DNA from: Gnetum montanum
Taxonomy: Eukaryota; Streptophyta; Gnetopsida; Gnetales; Gnetaceae
Length of the DNA stretch: 60,000 nucleotides
Direction: 5' to 3'
NCBI GenBank assembly: GCA_015680685.1
Contig: MNCI01010517.1
Span: 64,001 to 124,000, forward strand
Position 1 is the stretch's first letter. Every line of letters begins with the position of its first letter. Positions 44,691-57,339 of the stretch are shown piece by piece. A program made the position numbers and the translations under genes. The notes below the pieces were generated by a model. The model was not told where the DNA came from. It saw only the letters and a list, made by a program, of their open reading frames with translations, and made no database searches.

Positions 44691-47038
44691 AGTTATGGAG
44701 GAGGTATTCCATCTTGAACTAAGAACTAATAAGTATATTTTAACTTTTTATTATACAATTTTTATCATTTTCCTATTTCTTCAAAATTTTTTGATTTTTA
44801 ATACATTTTTATTTCTTGTTATTTCTATTTTTTAAAAATATTTTCTCTTTTCCTGAGTTATTTTCTTTGCATTTTATGAATATATGTACTATGTTTTTAT
44901 TCATATGTTATTAGTCATAATGTAGAAGTCAAGAACATTTGTTTGGTATTTGTCCTATGGTATCAAGATGATTAGACAAATAATTGTGTAAAGTAGTGAA
45001 ACCACATCATCCATCCTTCTATTTTTTATAAATACTATGTCTTTATGATTGAAAGAAATATGGTTTTTCTCATATGAAACTAAAATTTACTCATGATCAT
45101 TATGCCTTGAAGAAAAGGGGAAGGACCAAGGGGGAATGAAAAAGGATGTGACATCAAGGGAATTTGTTGATTCATTATATTTTCTCTATGGGTTTTACTA
45201 CTCAATGTGTTTGTATCATTACTCATGCTTTAATCTTGATGGAAGCATGTTCTTGAATAAGTTTTTCCTTACTATGTCACTAGACAGACATGTTACCCAT
45301 GCCTAAATGTATTCCTCTTGCAAGGAAAGAATAAGTTAGTCATTATCTAATTCACAAAAGAAATTGATTCCTAGGGTATCACTAGAAGGACATGTTACTC
45401 ATGCTTGAATATAGGCTACTTCTAGGAATCCTAAAGGTCTCTTTGAGTAGATTCATTATGTGACTTGTTACTTATGCCTAAAGGTATTCCTATGATGGGA
45501 TTAGCATTACTATGAGGCTATAAAGACATGTTACCCATGCTTGAAGGAACCCCTCTAACCAATGACCAAGTTTCCTCATAAATGTGACATTTATGTAAGT
45601 AATTAATCAAAATTGCTTTCTTGTTTTGTTTTGTTAAGTAATGAGATTTTAGTATGGTTGTGATTGTCCTATAGTGGTAAGTTTTGGATGATGCAATGCA
45701 ATATCATTGGAAAAGATATGAACTTAGTTTGAAACCCAAATAGATAGGTATGATGATCATTTTAACCACAACTAACACAAGAACCTATTGTAGACATGGT
45801 AAAATACCTCAAATTCTAATCTTTGTAATCTCTTCTCATCCCATTATTTACCTCACTACTGATGCAATTATGTACCTAATGGTTTTGTCAAGTATAGTTC
45901 AAGATCTTAATCAAGATAGTTGTGTGTTATTTGGAACAAAGCCATGATCTGCAATTAACTTATAAGATACTCATGGACATCTATAGAAGTGGTAATGCAA
46001 GGACATTATGGTAAGAGCTGGCTTTGGGGAGGATCTGCTTGCATAAATTTTGTTGATCATGGCTCTGAACCAAAACCTCACATCTTTAAGGAAATCATGG
46101 ATAACTTCTTTAGATTTATGTGTTATTTTGAGAATACTTCTTATCAGTTTTAATTAATATTTAATGTTCTTATATTGAACTATCCTCAAGGTTTGATATT
46201 TCTTTACCATCTTGGCCATCTTGGAACCTCATGATTTTCAATGTTTCAATGCATTTAAAATATCTTGAGAACTAGATCTTTGATTTCACTTGTTTGGAAA
46301 CTTGCAAGCTTATGAGATAAGTTCATTTATCATGGGGGCTAAAGATGTGATTTTTGAAATTTTTCTAACATCCTATTTTTAAATCAAAATGACTCAAAAA
46401 AATTAATAATTTGAGTTACCTCAAAACCTTTGGAAACATTATTTCATAATCATCTTAAGCCTAAATGCTAAATTTTTTTATTTTAAGCTAAGCATATGAA
46501 AAGGGTTAACCATTAAGAAAAAATTATCAAAATTAATGTAGATCCTTTGATGATAATAAATGATGCCGAAAGAAATTCCTAAGATTAAGGATCTTCTACA
46601 AGGTAAGCGAAAGATGCCAAAAGGAGGATATGCCTATGGAGAAATAACATATATGATAATTAAATCTTAAACATCACATGTTTACTGGACCTATTAAATG
46701 AGGAGAAGAAATTTCAATCCATCCTTTAAAACATTCTACATAAAATAGAAGCATCAACATAACAAATAAGGTTGGAAAAATTGCCACTGCTAGTGATAAA
46801 ATAAAGATTCATCATTGGTAGAATTTTGAGGACTTTTGCAATTTTGTAAAATATGGCATCTATCTAGTCTCTTTATCATTTTGTAATACAATCACTCAAA
46901 TAAAATTTTATAATGTGGCACTTAAGTTTTGTAATGGTTGCCAATATAGTCTTGGTCATCCTATAATTTTTATAATGGAACTTCATTCATTTATATATAT
47001 ATAACTCTAGAATGAGCTTTCAATCAGTTGCGGAGGTA
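44691..47038 (+). other. Post-pol spacer of element B
   Basis: Non-coding. T-rich at 44740-44900, then a block (45140-45210, GATGTGACATCAAGGGAATT) shared with element 1 and element A, then the four-copy motif array. The remainder to the 3' LTR shows only short, unsupported frames, including an open 65-codon one at 45750-45947. A (TA)n run lies at 46993-47004. Confidence 0.5.
45287..45547 (+). repeat. Four copies of the post-pol motif
   Basis: GACATGTTACCCATGCCTAA (45287), GACATGTTACTCATGCTTGA (45389), GACTTGTTACTTATGCCTAA (45462) and GACATGTTACCCATGCTTGA (45525), each followed within a few bases by AGG or a related triplet. Three are preceded by an ACTA-type context (CACTAGA, CACTAGAAG, CTATAAA). 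Spacing is 102, 73 and 63 bases, so this is a dispersed array rather than a simple tandem repeat. Confidence 0.75.
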
Positions 47039-47895
47039 TGATAAAATTCAAGTTAGTTAGTTACATCAATGCAACGTAGTTAATGCATCCCTAGATGCAT
47101 TAGTGCATATGTGTCGATGCTAATCCTCCATAAGCCTATAAATATGTGAACATCCACTGTGTATTCACCATGATTTGGTCAATAGTGTAGTCAAACTCTT
47201 AGAGTTTTCTTCCATAATATTAGCAAATAGTCAGTGAGTGCTTGCAACATGGATTTGAATCAAGTGTATGAAGTCTTATTGGAGTGACATTATATCTAGG
47301 CCTATTCCAAGAATGAAAATAAGATCGATTGATTCATATTCATTGTATTACTTTGACTTAGAATAGATTTATTTTCAATGGAATTTATTTTTTATTTACT
47401 TAGTTATTATTTACAATTTCATACATATTAATTAATTGGTAGAATGAGTGTGCCTAGTTTTGAGTGTAAATACATGTTCTCTTATTAATCTCAATATTGT
47501 TATTACTTGGTTCATCCAATAGCATAACACTTGGTAATTCCAACACTAGATACATGAGTTTAGGATGTGTACAGTAAGCTGGGAATAGACACTCATCATC
47601 CTTAGAATAGTTTAGGATTTATTTTCTCATTATTAGTTATCTTAGTTAACTAATTAAGCTCCATGTTTTCATATAGCTTACTTATAGTAACACAACATCA
47701 ATAACCATATGCCTTACTTTGGACTAAACCATATGTGATAAAACTACTACTAGTTCAAGTGAGAAGATAATGACTTGCTATCAACAGTTAGTGACCTAGA
47801 TACCATAATTTTTCTACCTATGAAACTCAACTAGACTACAAGTACATACTTGTGATTTGTATGGTTGAGTGTAGAAGACTACTTGCTAGTCATCA
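47039..47895 (+). repeat. 3' LTR of element B (857 bp)
   Basis: It starts TGATAAAATTCAAGTTAG after a purine-rich GCGGAGGTA and ends TCATCA. It aligns throughout with 40913-41784, and TATAAATA lies at 47131. Confidence 0.85.
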
Positions 47896-49582
47896 CCTAC
47901 TTAGTTTACTTTGTTAGCATAGAACTATAAAATACATCATGAATTAACTTCAATTGCTATGGAAGATCAAGTTGATAGACAACATATTTAATTTTTCTCA
48001 ATACTAGAAAGGGTATAGTAATGAACTAACTTTACTATTATATTATATCTCAAAATTCTTTTCATTGGTATAACCTTAAGGAAAACTTTATGTGCAATAC
48101 CAAAATCCAAAAGTTATCTCCTGTTATTGAGATATTTTGTATACATATTCTCTATTGTCTATAGCTAGTCCTAGTGTTATTACAAGAATGTATTGTTTGC
48201 ATGGAACAACAATAAATTATGATAATTAGCTTGATCTTCTCATGCTACTACTAAAGAAAGCAAACCCTAGATAGAAGTAAAAGGCTATAAGAAAATTTTT
48301 ATAGAAATGTTTAATGTAATATTCAATTTACCTCAAACCCTCTTTTCAAGAATATAATTCATGGTAATATTTTCACCATTAATGAAGTAGAGGTTAAGTT
48401 TCACTTTTCAAATTGGATCTTACTACAAGAATGAACTAGGGTTTAACACATTAAGTTTTTGGAAAGACAAGTTCTGAGTGAGAAATTTTAGAAAAAGTCT
48501 TAATAAAGATATGAAATAAATTTTGAATGATCAGAATTTATGAGATAAGATCAAATCCTCCTAAAGATTTCTAATTTTTTGTTCATAAAATTAAAGAGCT
48601 AGGATTCTCAAGTTAAGTTAGGTGTTGCATGAGAATTAAGTCAAACATTAGGAATAGAGCTTATTGGTCTGAATTCACATTTATCTTGACTATAAGTTAA
48701 GTTAAGCTTATTAAAAATGGCATTACTAAGATTATGAATTAGTTTCATTGTAACGAGCATTAGAACAAATAGTTTAGTACTAAACAAAAAAACTTGCTTC
48801 AAGAAAAAGGGCTTGATTTGAGTTTGAAAAGGATTATTAAAGCATATCTACCATAATATAAGTAGGTACTAAATTTTAGCTCTTCTATGTCAACTTCTTT
48901 GAAGAGCAAGTTTGTAGGATGAAAAAATGGTTCTATGAGCAAACTCCAAAATGGATCTACAAGTCATGTCAAACCTCAGGCCCACCAATAATTACACATA
49001 AGCGCATTTTATTTTTAATTCATCTTGGTGAAAGATATGAAATAAAATAGAATAAAGAAACTCAAATTGCATGTAAAATTTTATTTTAGAGTAGATTCAT
49101 AGAGCTTAAAATCAACATTACAAATAGGACTAGGAAGGCTTCTACAAGCTAACATCAACAATATAGTGAGGTCAAATTGCAATACTATAAATTTAAAAAC
49201 ATAAGCCTTGAAAAATGTAGCTCAACCAAATCAAAGCCCATAATAAGTGTTGAAAACTAAATTGAACAACCTACATCAAGTGAGCAAATTTTAGAATCAA
49301 TCTTTGAATTTTAAAGAGCAAGATTAAGAAAAATTTCAAATACAAAAGCCATTAACAAATAGAGCTAAGAACTAAAATATAGCTGGCAAAAAGATAGAGC
49401 CACCATCAACAATACAAAGAAGCTTCAAGTTCCAAGAAAAAGCCAAGATGCCACACAAAGAATAGGAAGAAGCACCTCAAAAGATCCAAGATGTTAATAC
49501 CTTATCATTTTTTGAATACCTACACCAATATAATTTAAACTTTTATTAGCTTTACTAATGGATTGATATAGTGTGATTAGAG
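47896..49582 (+). other. Right part of the interrupted long LTR, then unassigned DNA
   Basis: The first 20-30 bases (CCTACTTAGTTTACTT) continue the chromovirus LTR alignment broken by element B (56628-56645: CTACCTAGTTTACTT). Beyond about 48000 I see only AT-rich, unassigned sequence with no gene. Confidence 0.45.
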
Positions 49583-52330
49583 ATGGGAGTAAAGAACATA
49601 GACCTCTTTGACTTCAATGAAGATCATGACCTCATAGAAAAGTTAGGTTTGTAGTCTGTAGAATCAATAGAGAAATGGTAAAAATCTATAAAAAAATAGG
49701 GCTTCACAAGCTTGGTTTCAAGACAAGGGTTAATTTGATTAGAGATTTCTTGAACCTTTTAGTAATAGAAATATTCTATGAGAAGGACAAGCTATGGTTT
49801 AGGAATAATACTAATGCTTCATTGACATTAGTGTAAGAAGAGCATATGAGCTCTATGGGCTAGTGGAGGTAGATATTATAGAGGTTAAACACTACTAGTA
49901 TAATGAAGAATTACTAAGCAAAATATTTTGAAGCCATCTTGGGTCTAGGATGAGTATCAAGCTACCACGATCCAACTTAGCAAAAGCATGGGGTTATAGA
50001 AATGCTATCCTCAAGGCATCAGAGCTTAGCTTTCCCCATAGGATTTTTGTTTATACTCTAAATTTCTATTCTAGTTACAAAATTAATATTATATCAGATT
50101 ATCATGTTTGGGCCTTAGTAGTCTTAGAAAAAATAAGCATTTCTTCCCTATTTAGTTTATGAATGATGCGCTATAGAAAAGCTTGTCTAAGATTTAGGAG
50201 CAAGAGGCTCAACTAAGCCTTCACTCATTTCCATTGGATTTTTTGCTAAGTTAAGTTCCCAAGATAGAGAGGAAAAATTCAATTTTTGTTGATTATGCTT
50301 TGAAGAGAAGAGCTTGACTAGAGGATCCATATTATGACTTCTTCCTAGTTATTTATCAAAGGAGCTTTTTCGATGTGCAGTCCTTGGAATTCCTGATGAA
50401 TTTTATTTGTCCCCATCTAATCAAGTTGAATTAGGAGCTTTTTCACCAAGGATTGATCAACAAGTAGTAAATGAAATTAGGGGAAACTATCATAGAGTTG
50501 CCTTTCTTCATGTTTATTATACTTAGATTTTAATAGTAGGATTTTAAGGAAAAGCTTTTAACTTACTAAGATTCATATCTCCTTATTCGGCTACATTAGA
50601 AGTTGGTGGACATATGTGGAAAAGCCCCCTTAGATTTGACTATAAGCATAGAGAATTTTTTTCCCCTAAAGTTTGGCTTTTGAGAATTTGCTAATTATGG
50701 CCTTTTAAGGGCCATGGCCATAAGATATAGGAAGCATTGCAGTTTTCCTCTAGCTTAGAAGAGAATCTATTTCACAACAAAGACTAGGAAGGTTCTTTAG
50801 CCTAATGATACTGACATAGTCTATCTTAAGACTTTTGATAAAGAGGTAAACCAAGCCAAGGAAGAGGCTCTAGCATAACTAAAAAAGAGCTTATCATTAA
50901 AGTTGTTAGCTTCAACTTGTGAAGTCCCTGTAATCGAAGGTTGTAGATGGATGGAAGATAAAGAGCATCCTTTAGCTAGAAATTTTTTATAAGAGCACCT
51001 AACCATAATGGAGGAGAACTACTTCTCATGGAACTTGCTAAAGCCAGAGAATGCCATGTCTAATGAAAGATTTTCCCTTAATGGAGAAGAATATGCTAGT
51101 GTAAGGGCTACAAGGAAGGCTGGAATCAATCAAGCAAGAGTAAAGAAGGAACAAAAGCTATAGAGAGAAAAATTAAAAGAGCAACAATAGTAGAAATTAT
51201 TAGAATATTAGAAGTTAATGGAGCTTCAACAATGATAAGAAGACCAATAAAGGCTAAAGGAACAAGAACAACAGGAGCTTCTTGAGCCCTTATAACAGCA
51301 ACAAAAGTAGAAGGAAGGACAAAGCTTGTCTTCAGCCCTTACCTTTTCATCTAGATATCTAATGAAAGAAGAGGCTCTAGCTTTCAAGGTTAAGAAAAAA
51401 AGTAGGCTGCATTGTATTTAGTCAAAAGCTCCCGACTACACCCAAGATAAAATCTAGTGTTATCTTTTACCATAAGGAAGATGATAAAAAAACTAGGAGG
51501 CTAAAGCTCCTAATGTACCATCAAGACATGTTTGAATCCATAGTTAACAAATAGATAGGCAAGCTCAAGGAATACCTCTTACAGAATAAACAGGAAGTAT
51601 TAAGATTATAAGAGGAAGTTAAGGGGCTGAAAGGAAAAAATGAGTATCTCAAGGCAACAATAAGTATTAAAAAATCACTACTTGAAAATAAGAAATATAT
51701 GAACAAGTAGCTAGAGAAAAGGATAGATGTTATGAACTCAAAGTTAAAATGAGCTAGAAAAGGAAAATCTTCAAATTACTCTCATCTTACCCTTTCAAGC
51801 TTTAAGGAGGTAATAACTAAAATAGAATATAGTAAGGAATGGATGAGAGAAATAAGGGAGAAAATCACAAAGATGAGAGAAAAAACATATTATATTTGTT
51901 CAAATTGAGAAAAAAGCTCAAGAATGATATGATTTAGTTGGTATTAAAAGATCTTAACTATTCCAATATAAACAAAGTTTCCTTGATTTAATAATTATGA
52001 CTATTATAAAGATCATGCATGAAGCTACCAAAAAGAAACTGGATTTTGAATAAGATTGTTCAGAGGTGCAGGGGCAGTGTTAGTTTAGATAATTAATTTG
52101 ATAATAGAATTAGGCTTAGGAGAGAGTAGCACTAAGGAATTCATCAAGAACCTTGATAGCTCTATGCCAGATGCAATGAATTAGGTTATTAAGGTCCTTA
52201 TTAATCATGGGAAATTAGCCCAATAGCTAGCAATAGAAGGAATCAATTTCAATGAATGGAGAAGATTTACTAAAAAGCTAAGTAGTTAAATAAAGAACTG
52301 TAGTTTTATGAAGAAACCATGAGAAACTTG
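49583..52330 (+). pseudogene. Long decayed ORF with Gln-rich coiled-coil region, family unknown
   Basis: Plus-strand coding pieces in changing frames. MGVKNIDLFDFNEDHDLIEK (49583). RRAYELYGLVEVDII. Open 49950-50162 with KLPRSNLAKAWGYRNAILKA and DYHVWALVVLEKISISSLF. Then LPSYLSKELFRCAVLGIPDE, FYLSPSNQVELGAFSPRIDQ, GNYHRVAFLHVYYT, LEVGGHMWKSPLRFDYKHRE, FFSPKVW. From about 50820: FDKEVNQAKEEALA, MEENYFSWNLLKPENAM, and a Lys/Glu/Gln-rich stretch (51110-51330) in which nearly all stops are TAG or TAA inside Gln runs. Then MKEEALAFKVKKKS and a coiled-coil-like tail to about 52330. No RT, gag or transposase motif is visible. It could be the structural or accessory ORF of an element not otherwise present, or a dead multi-copy gene. 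Confidence 0.45.
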
Positions 52331-53089
52331 TAATCATAAATCTTTTAATTATTTTAATCACCTGAGGCTACTTTATAAAGCCTAGGATAGGATTTTTTTA
52401 GAAGAAATTTTGGAGAAAAAAAAGAAAGAAAGCTTGTAAGTGCTATTTCTAGTGGCATTTTAATAGACTCGTTATCTCTTTTAGCTTTGTCTCTTAGTTA
52501 GTATTTGAATAGTTTTCCTATTATGTCTAGCTTAATATTGAATGGATGTATAGGTATCATTGTTAGTTTTGGAATAGGCTATTTTCATTGATCAGCTGAG
52601 GTTTAGACTATTTTTACTATTTTTATTGAATGGGATAGCTTTTATAAGTATCAATTTGTAATCAATTTAGCATAGAAGTAATGTTATCTTTACAAAATTA
52701 TGAGCTTTATGAATAATTATTTTCCTTAGTTTCCTACTCTATTAGTGAAGCTTTTGTGAATTCACTTCAAAAAGTTAGTTAGAAGATATTTTAGAATTGA
52801 AGACTAACATTTTCTATAAAAACTTTCATTCATATATATGTATGGCATGCAATATTCAAGGTTGGTTGCATGGAATTGCCATTCAGTTTCATTAGTTCAG
52901 CTGAGAGACAGCTAGAAGAGGTAGCTACAGTTATACTTAAGATAATAAAAATTTAAGTGTATTTTATTTCCTTAAACATCTTATGAATTATTGCTAAAGA
53001 AGCTCTACCATTGTTAAATATATTTAATCACATTAGCTCATCTTACCAATAGAGGCTATTTTGGGGTATCGGTACCTTGATTAAACTAG
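52331..53089. other. Spacer
   Basis: No gene recognised. It may hold the decayed integrase end and 3' region of the minus-strand chromovirus pol that follows. Confidence 0.35.
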
Positions 53090-54474
53090 AGACCAGCAAA
53101 CACCTAAAATGAGTGTAACTAAAAGTTATTTCCTTGTGGAATAATTGTTCCCAATTCTGGTCAAACACCATGATAGTCTTAATCTATTTTGTAGCTTCAT
53201 CAATGACATCTATCTTGGTATTTTATCTATCCTCCATGGAATTCTAGTAAAGAGATGTACTTCAAGGTCTACAATATAACACTTTATAATGTGATACTTT
53301 CAAGTTCTCATGATAGATATTATTGTAAGCAAATATTTTCAATGAAAGAACTTTCTTTCAACTATCTTTGTATTCCAAAGAACATGTCCAAATCATATTC
53401 TCTAGGATCCAATTCATCCTTTTTTCTTTACCATTTTTTTTAGGGTGATGCATTGAACTAAGATTCATTATAGAGTCTGAACTCTTCTAAAATGTCTACC
53501 AAAATCTAGAAGTGAACTTAGAAAATTTTTCTAACATAATCTTATTTAAAACTCCATTTTCTCTAATAGGAATAACTAGGTGATAATTTCTACACTATTT
53601 GTTATCATTGTAGCCAAATTTGAGAAGATTTGGTTAAAAGATCCATGACCATAAGAATGGAATCCTTCTTGCTCTTGGTATGAGGTAATTTAGTGATGAA
53701 ATCCATGCTAATGAATTTTCATTTCCACACTAGAAAAGTGTGTGAATGAAGGTAACCACTAGGCCATTAATATTATGCTTTGATCTGTTGACAAACCAAA
53801 CACTCAAGAACATACTCACCCATATTCTTCTTCATACTACACCACCAATATCACCTCTTAATGTTGTAATACATCTTATTGCTTTTGAGATGCATCTAAT
53901 ACTTGCTAAAGTCAGCTTTATTAAGTAGCATTTGTCTAACTACAACTAGTACATATATCATGTCTTAAACCTCAACAAATTATAACTATCAATTGAGAAT
54001 TCAAAGTATATTGGAAAAATACTAGTTATATTCTTTTGAAACCAATGATGTAAAATCTATTAAGAAGATATCTCATTCTTAAGACTAAGTAAGATAATAA
54101 GACCATAGAGTTTCTTAACTATCCTTCTTACTACATTTTCCACCTTATTTCCTTTTCCTAGATGATACTACATTATGAAATTAAAATCTACCAATAGCTC
54201 TACTGATCACCTCTATTTGTTATTCAACTATGGCTAATTCATACTGAACTACAAACTATTTTGATTTTTTCAAATGACAATTCCTTCTCCATATAAGTAA
54301 TGGCTTCAAGTCTTTAGAGAAAAGATGATGACACAAAGTTCTAGATTATGCATTAGATATCTAGTGTCATGAGATTCTAGCTATCAAGAAGCCTATACCA
54401 CCACCTTTCTATCTTTCATGAGAACACCACCTAAACTTTCTTCTAAAGCATTTATGTATACATCATAAGGCTTA
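53090..54474 (-). pseudogene. pol: Chromovirus RNase H and integrase fragment, minus strand
   Basis: On the minus strand from 54474: KPYDVYINALEESLGGVLMK, DRKVVV, LESHDTRYLMHNLEL then SHYLYG (RNase H; the expected catalytic Asp of YIDAS is Asn, codon 54452-54450). After a gap: ISMDFITKLPHTKSKKDSIL, VMDLLTKSSQIW (integrase core, first Asp kept), KFTSRFW, LSSMHHPKKNGKEKRMNWIL (HPQTDGQSER region, Glu kept), LEYKDS, LSLKIFAYNNIYHENLK, VSHYKVLYCRP. Order and wording are those of Del/Tekay-type chromoviruses. It ends abruptly at 54474, where a plus-strand LTR begins, so RT is absent. Many stops. Confidence 0.75.
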
Positions 54475-57320
54475 TGTAACACCCCTACTCTAGACATCCT
54501 TTACCTTGGTATATTTATGATTTAAAACTTTGATGGCTTGTTTGCTAGCCTATGGCTATGCTTATGGATCCTTTTATTATATTGATTAATCCTTTGTATA
54601 CTATATAAGCTATATGCCTATCTATGTCTTTTTTATTAGCCTTTTACTTTTAAAATATTTTAAGGTTCATTTTTCTATTTTGATATTTTCTAATTTTAAT
54701 TATTTTTAATACTTTTATCATATGGTAGTTTTTTTATAGTTTATATTTCTATATGTTAGTATGTTTCGATATTTTTGATATTTTGGATTATCTTTTAATT
54801 TACTACATATGCATTAACTCCCTGGGTTCAAGCATAAGCATAGACATTTCAAAGAGATCATGCTTTCACTCATCCATCATCCTTCCAAAATCTTGCCATA
54901 GTGGGATGAACATTAAGCTTTTGGGTGATGGTCCTTAGGTGTTAGGAATTAGATGGATCATTGGCACATGGGATCCTACTTTGGCTCTTAGTATGATTTG
55001 TTTTGGTAGTTTATATTTTTGATAAAATTATATTTTTATCTTTTGATTTTAATTTTTAAATTACTTTTATGTTATAATTTAGTGGATCTTATGCTAGCCT
55101 TTGTTAAGTATGCTTTTAACCTTAGACCTTATTATTAATTTAGGTTTAGGCATAGTTATTACCTTGGGGTTAGACATAGTCATTAACTTTTTCATAGGAG
55201 ATGCCCCTTAAGCTAGCATTGGGCAAAAACCCATGTTAGAAAAAGGATTTTAAAATATTTTTAAAATTATAATTTCTTTTTAGTTTACTTTTCATCCGTG
55301 AAAGTTTTCTTTCCCAACATTACTAAACCATTACTAGAATATAAGCTTGATTACTATTCTATGAGAGAGTATTCTTTTGACCTTTCCTTATTAACATTTG
55401 GGAGAGAGTGCCAAAGACAAAGATTCTACCAAACTGAAGAGAGAGCTAGATCGATATTTATACCATCATCTAAGATCTACGATAAGTCATATTTTCATAT
55501 CTAATTTTAGGATTTTCTAGATCCTATTGTTAATCTTGAATGTTGCCTAGGATTTAAAGTCTATTTAGGAGATCAAAGCTACATAAGAATATTTAGGATT
55601 TAGAGTCTATTTAGGAGATCTAGCTTTGATAATGTTTTGATAAGTATGTTTTACCTTTATTCTGAAATATGCCAAAAATTTAGCTATAGAGCTAGGGTTT
55701 TGATCTATTTCTTACATTTTTGACTTCTAATATGACTTTGGATGTCAGTGGCCTAGAAGGTATAAATATTCAACATGGTAAAATGGATCATGAGGCATAA
55801 AATGGAACATGAGGCACCTCTAATGTGCATTACAACCTAGTCATGAGGTCATGACATATAAAATAATATATTTTTCAATTTGTGTGAATAATAAAGTCGA
55901 TTTTGTAAAGTGACTCCTAGCCTCTAAGCAATAGATAATTATAAAAATGACCAAAAATGTATCTTTTAGGGTTTTCAAAATGCTTGAAAACCTAAGATCA
56001 ATAAATAATGATATAATAGCAACTATTGGAGCTTAGAATAATCTTAGAAATTTTGGATTTTTATTTTGTTAATATTCTATATTTTTTAGATAATTATCTA
56101 AACCTACAATTTAGCCTTGGCTTCATCTAATACACTAAAACCTTCTATTTGATAATTTGAATGGTTAGTTAGTACAATTAAGTGGATTCATCTTCCTACC
56201 ACCTAGGTAATTTTTTGTTGTTGGATTTTTTTGAGTATTAGTTTTTAATTTTAGTTTGGCCAACTATTTAATTATATATGGGTTTTGCACTCATCAATTA
56301 TTATATGTGGGATTCAATCTTATCTATCATATTTATATGGGTTTCAAACTGATCAATCATTTATATATGCATTTTAGACTCATCAAGTATATGAAAAAAA
56401 ATATTGATTTTAGACTTACTTTCTTTGGAAAATGGATCTATTTATTGACTGAGTTACAAATGTGGTGGATTTTTCAATTTATAACTACCTATTGGTTTCA
56501 CATTATTATTATTATTTGTTTAGTTTGATGTTATTTAATTTGACTAACATTTTTTTTACATCTACCCATGTACATAACGATCTAGCTACTTGATGCCTAC
56601 AACCAAATCCATAAGGGATTATTTTTACTACCTAGTTTACTTATTTTAAGAATTGATTTTGCTTGGTTTCTATGATTTTTAGGTGATTATGTTAGTTGTG
56701 ATGAGGAGAATTCAATGGAGATAGGTTATGATTAAATTTCTATGTTTTTGAATTTTAGTTAATTTCATAATTTTAGTTTAAGTTTGATTTTATGTTATAA
56801 TGTTTAGCTATGAATGTGAATTTGGAATGTGTAAAGGATTTGTACTATTTCTACCTATCTTAGGTACATTTGTATGGAATTTTTACTATTTTTGCTTGTC
56901 TTAGCTCAGAAAGTGAATTTGAAATGTGTGTGGAATGTGCATAACTATTTCTAATTTGGTTATGTTCCATGGTTTATTATGTGTTATTCAATTTTTCAGC
57001 TATGTAATGTTAGAACCATATTTTTTATTTCATATTTATTTATACTTTGGATCTTGTAGCTTTATTCTAGTTTTATTTGTTCATGGACAAGTTAATTTCA
57101 ATAGTTATTTTTATACATAAGTCATTAATTTCTAGCTTAGAAAATAGATTTTTTCATACTTTTGGTAGTATATAGATTAGGTTTGGCACACAAAGGTCTA
57201 TTGTTACTTCTTTTATATTGCTATTACTTTTACCTATATGTTTTCTTATCCCTATGTGCCAAAGAGAGATTAATTTTAACTTGGTGATAACTAATAAGTT
57301 TAAGTTGTTGCTTAAGCATG
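54475..57320 (+). repeat. Chromovirus-type long LTR or LTR plus leader, plus strand
   Basis: It begins TGTAACACCCCTACTC, the usual start of such LTRs, and is the plus-strand counterpart of 25131-22290. The end is not defined: no primer site or CA end is clear, and similarity to the other copy continues to about 57300. It directly precedes the RT at 57340, so gag and protease are missing. Confidence 0.6.
56256..56400 (+). repeat. Short tandem repeats in the plus-strand long LTR
   Basis: Repeats of the form TATATGGGTTTYRNACTSATC AATCAT recur about four times (56275, 56307, 56335, 56368). They correspond to 23360-23212 on the minus strand. Confidence 0.6.
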
Positions 57321-57339
57321 ACCACAATTATTATATTAT

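Larger units (their letters stand above)
40913..47895 (+). mobile_element. Athila-like element B, pol core and ORF3 missing (about 7 kb)
   Basis: LTRs at 40913-41784 and 47039-47895, primer site, gag, then a jump to the last part of integrase (44545-44690), the post-pol spacer and a 3' purine-rich stretch. RT, RNase H and most of integrase are gone, and no MAPKRG start is seen before the 3' LTR. Flanks CCCAC (40908-40912) and CCTAC (47896-47900) fit a 5-bp target duplication with one C-to-T difference. Confidence 0.8.

Noticed and set aside
54475-57314. The plus-strand long LTR as a solo LTR with GCTTA duplication (54470-54474 and 57310-57314)
   Set aside because: If so, minus-strand pol should resume at 57315, but plus-strand pol follows, and the putative end lacks a CA terminus. 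The 5-base match is probably chance.
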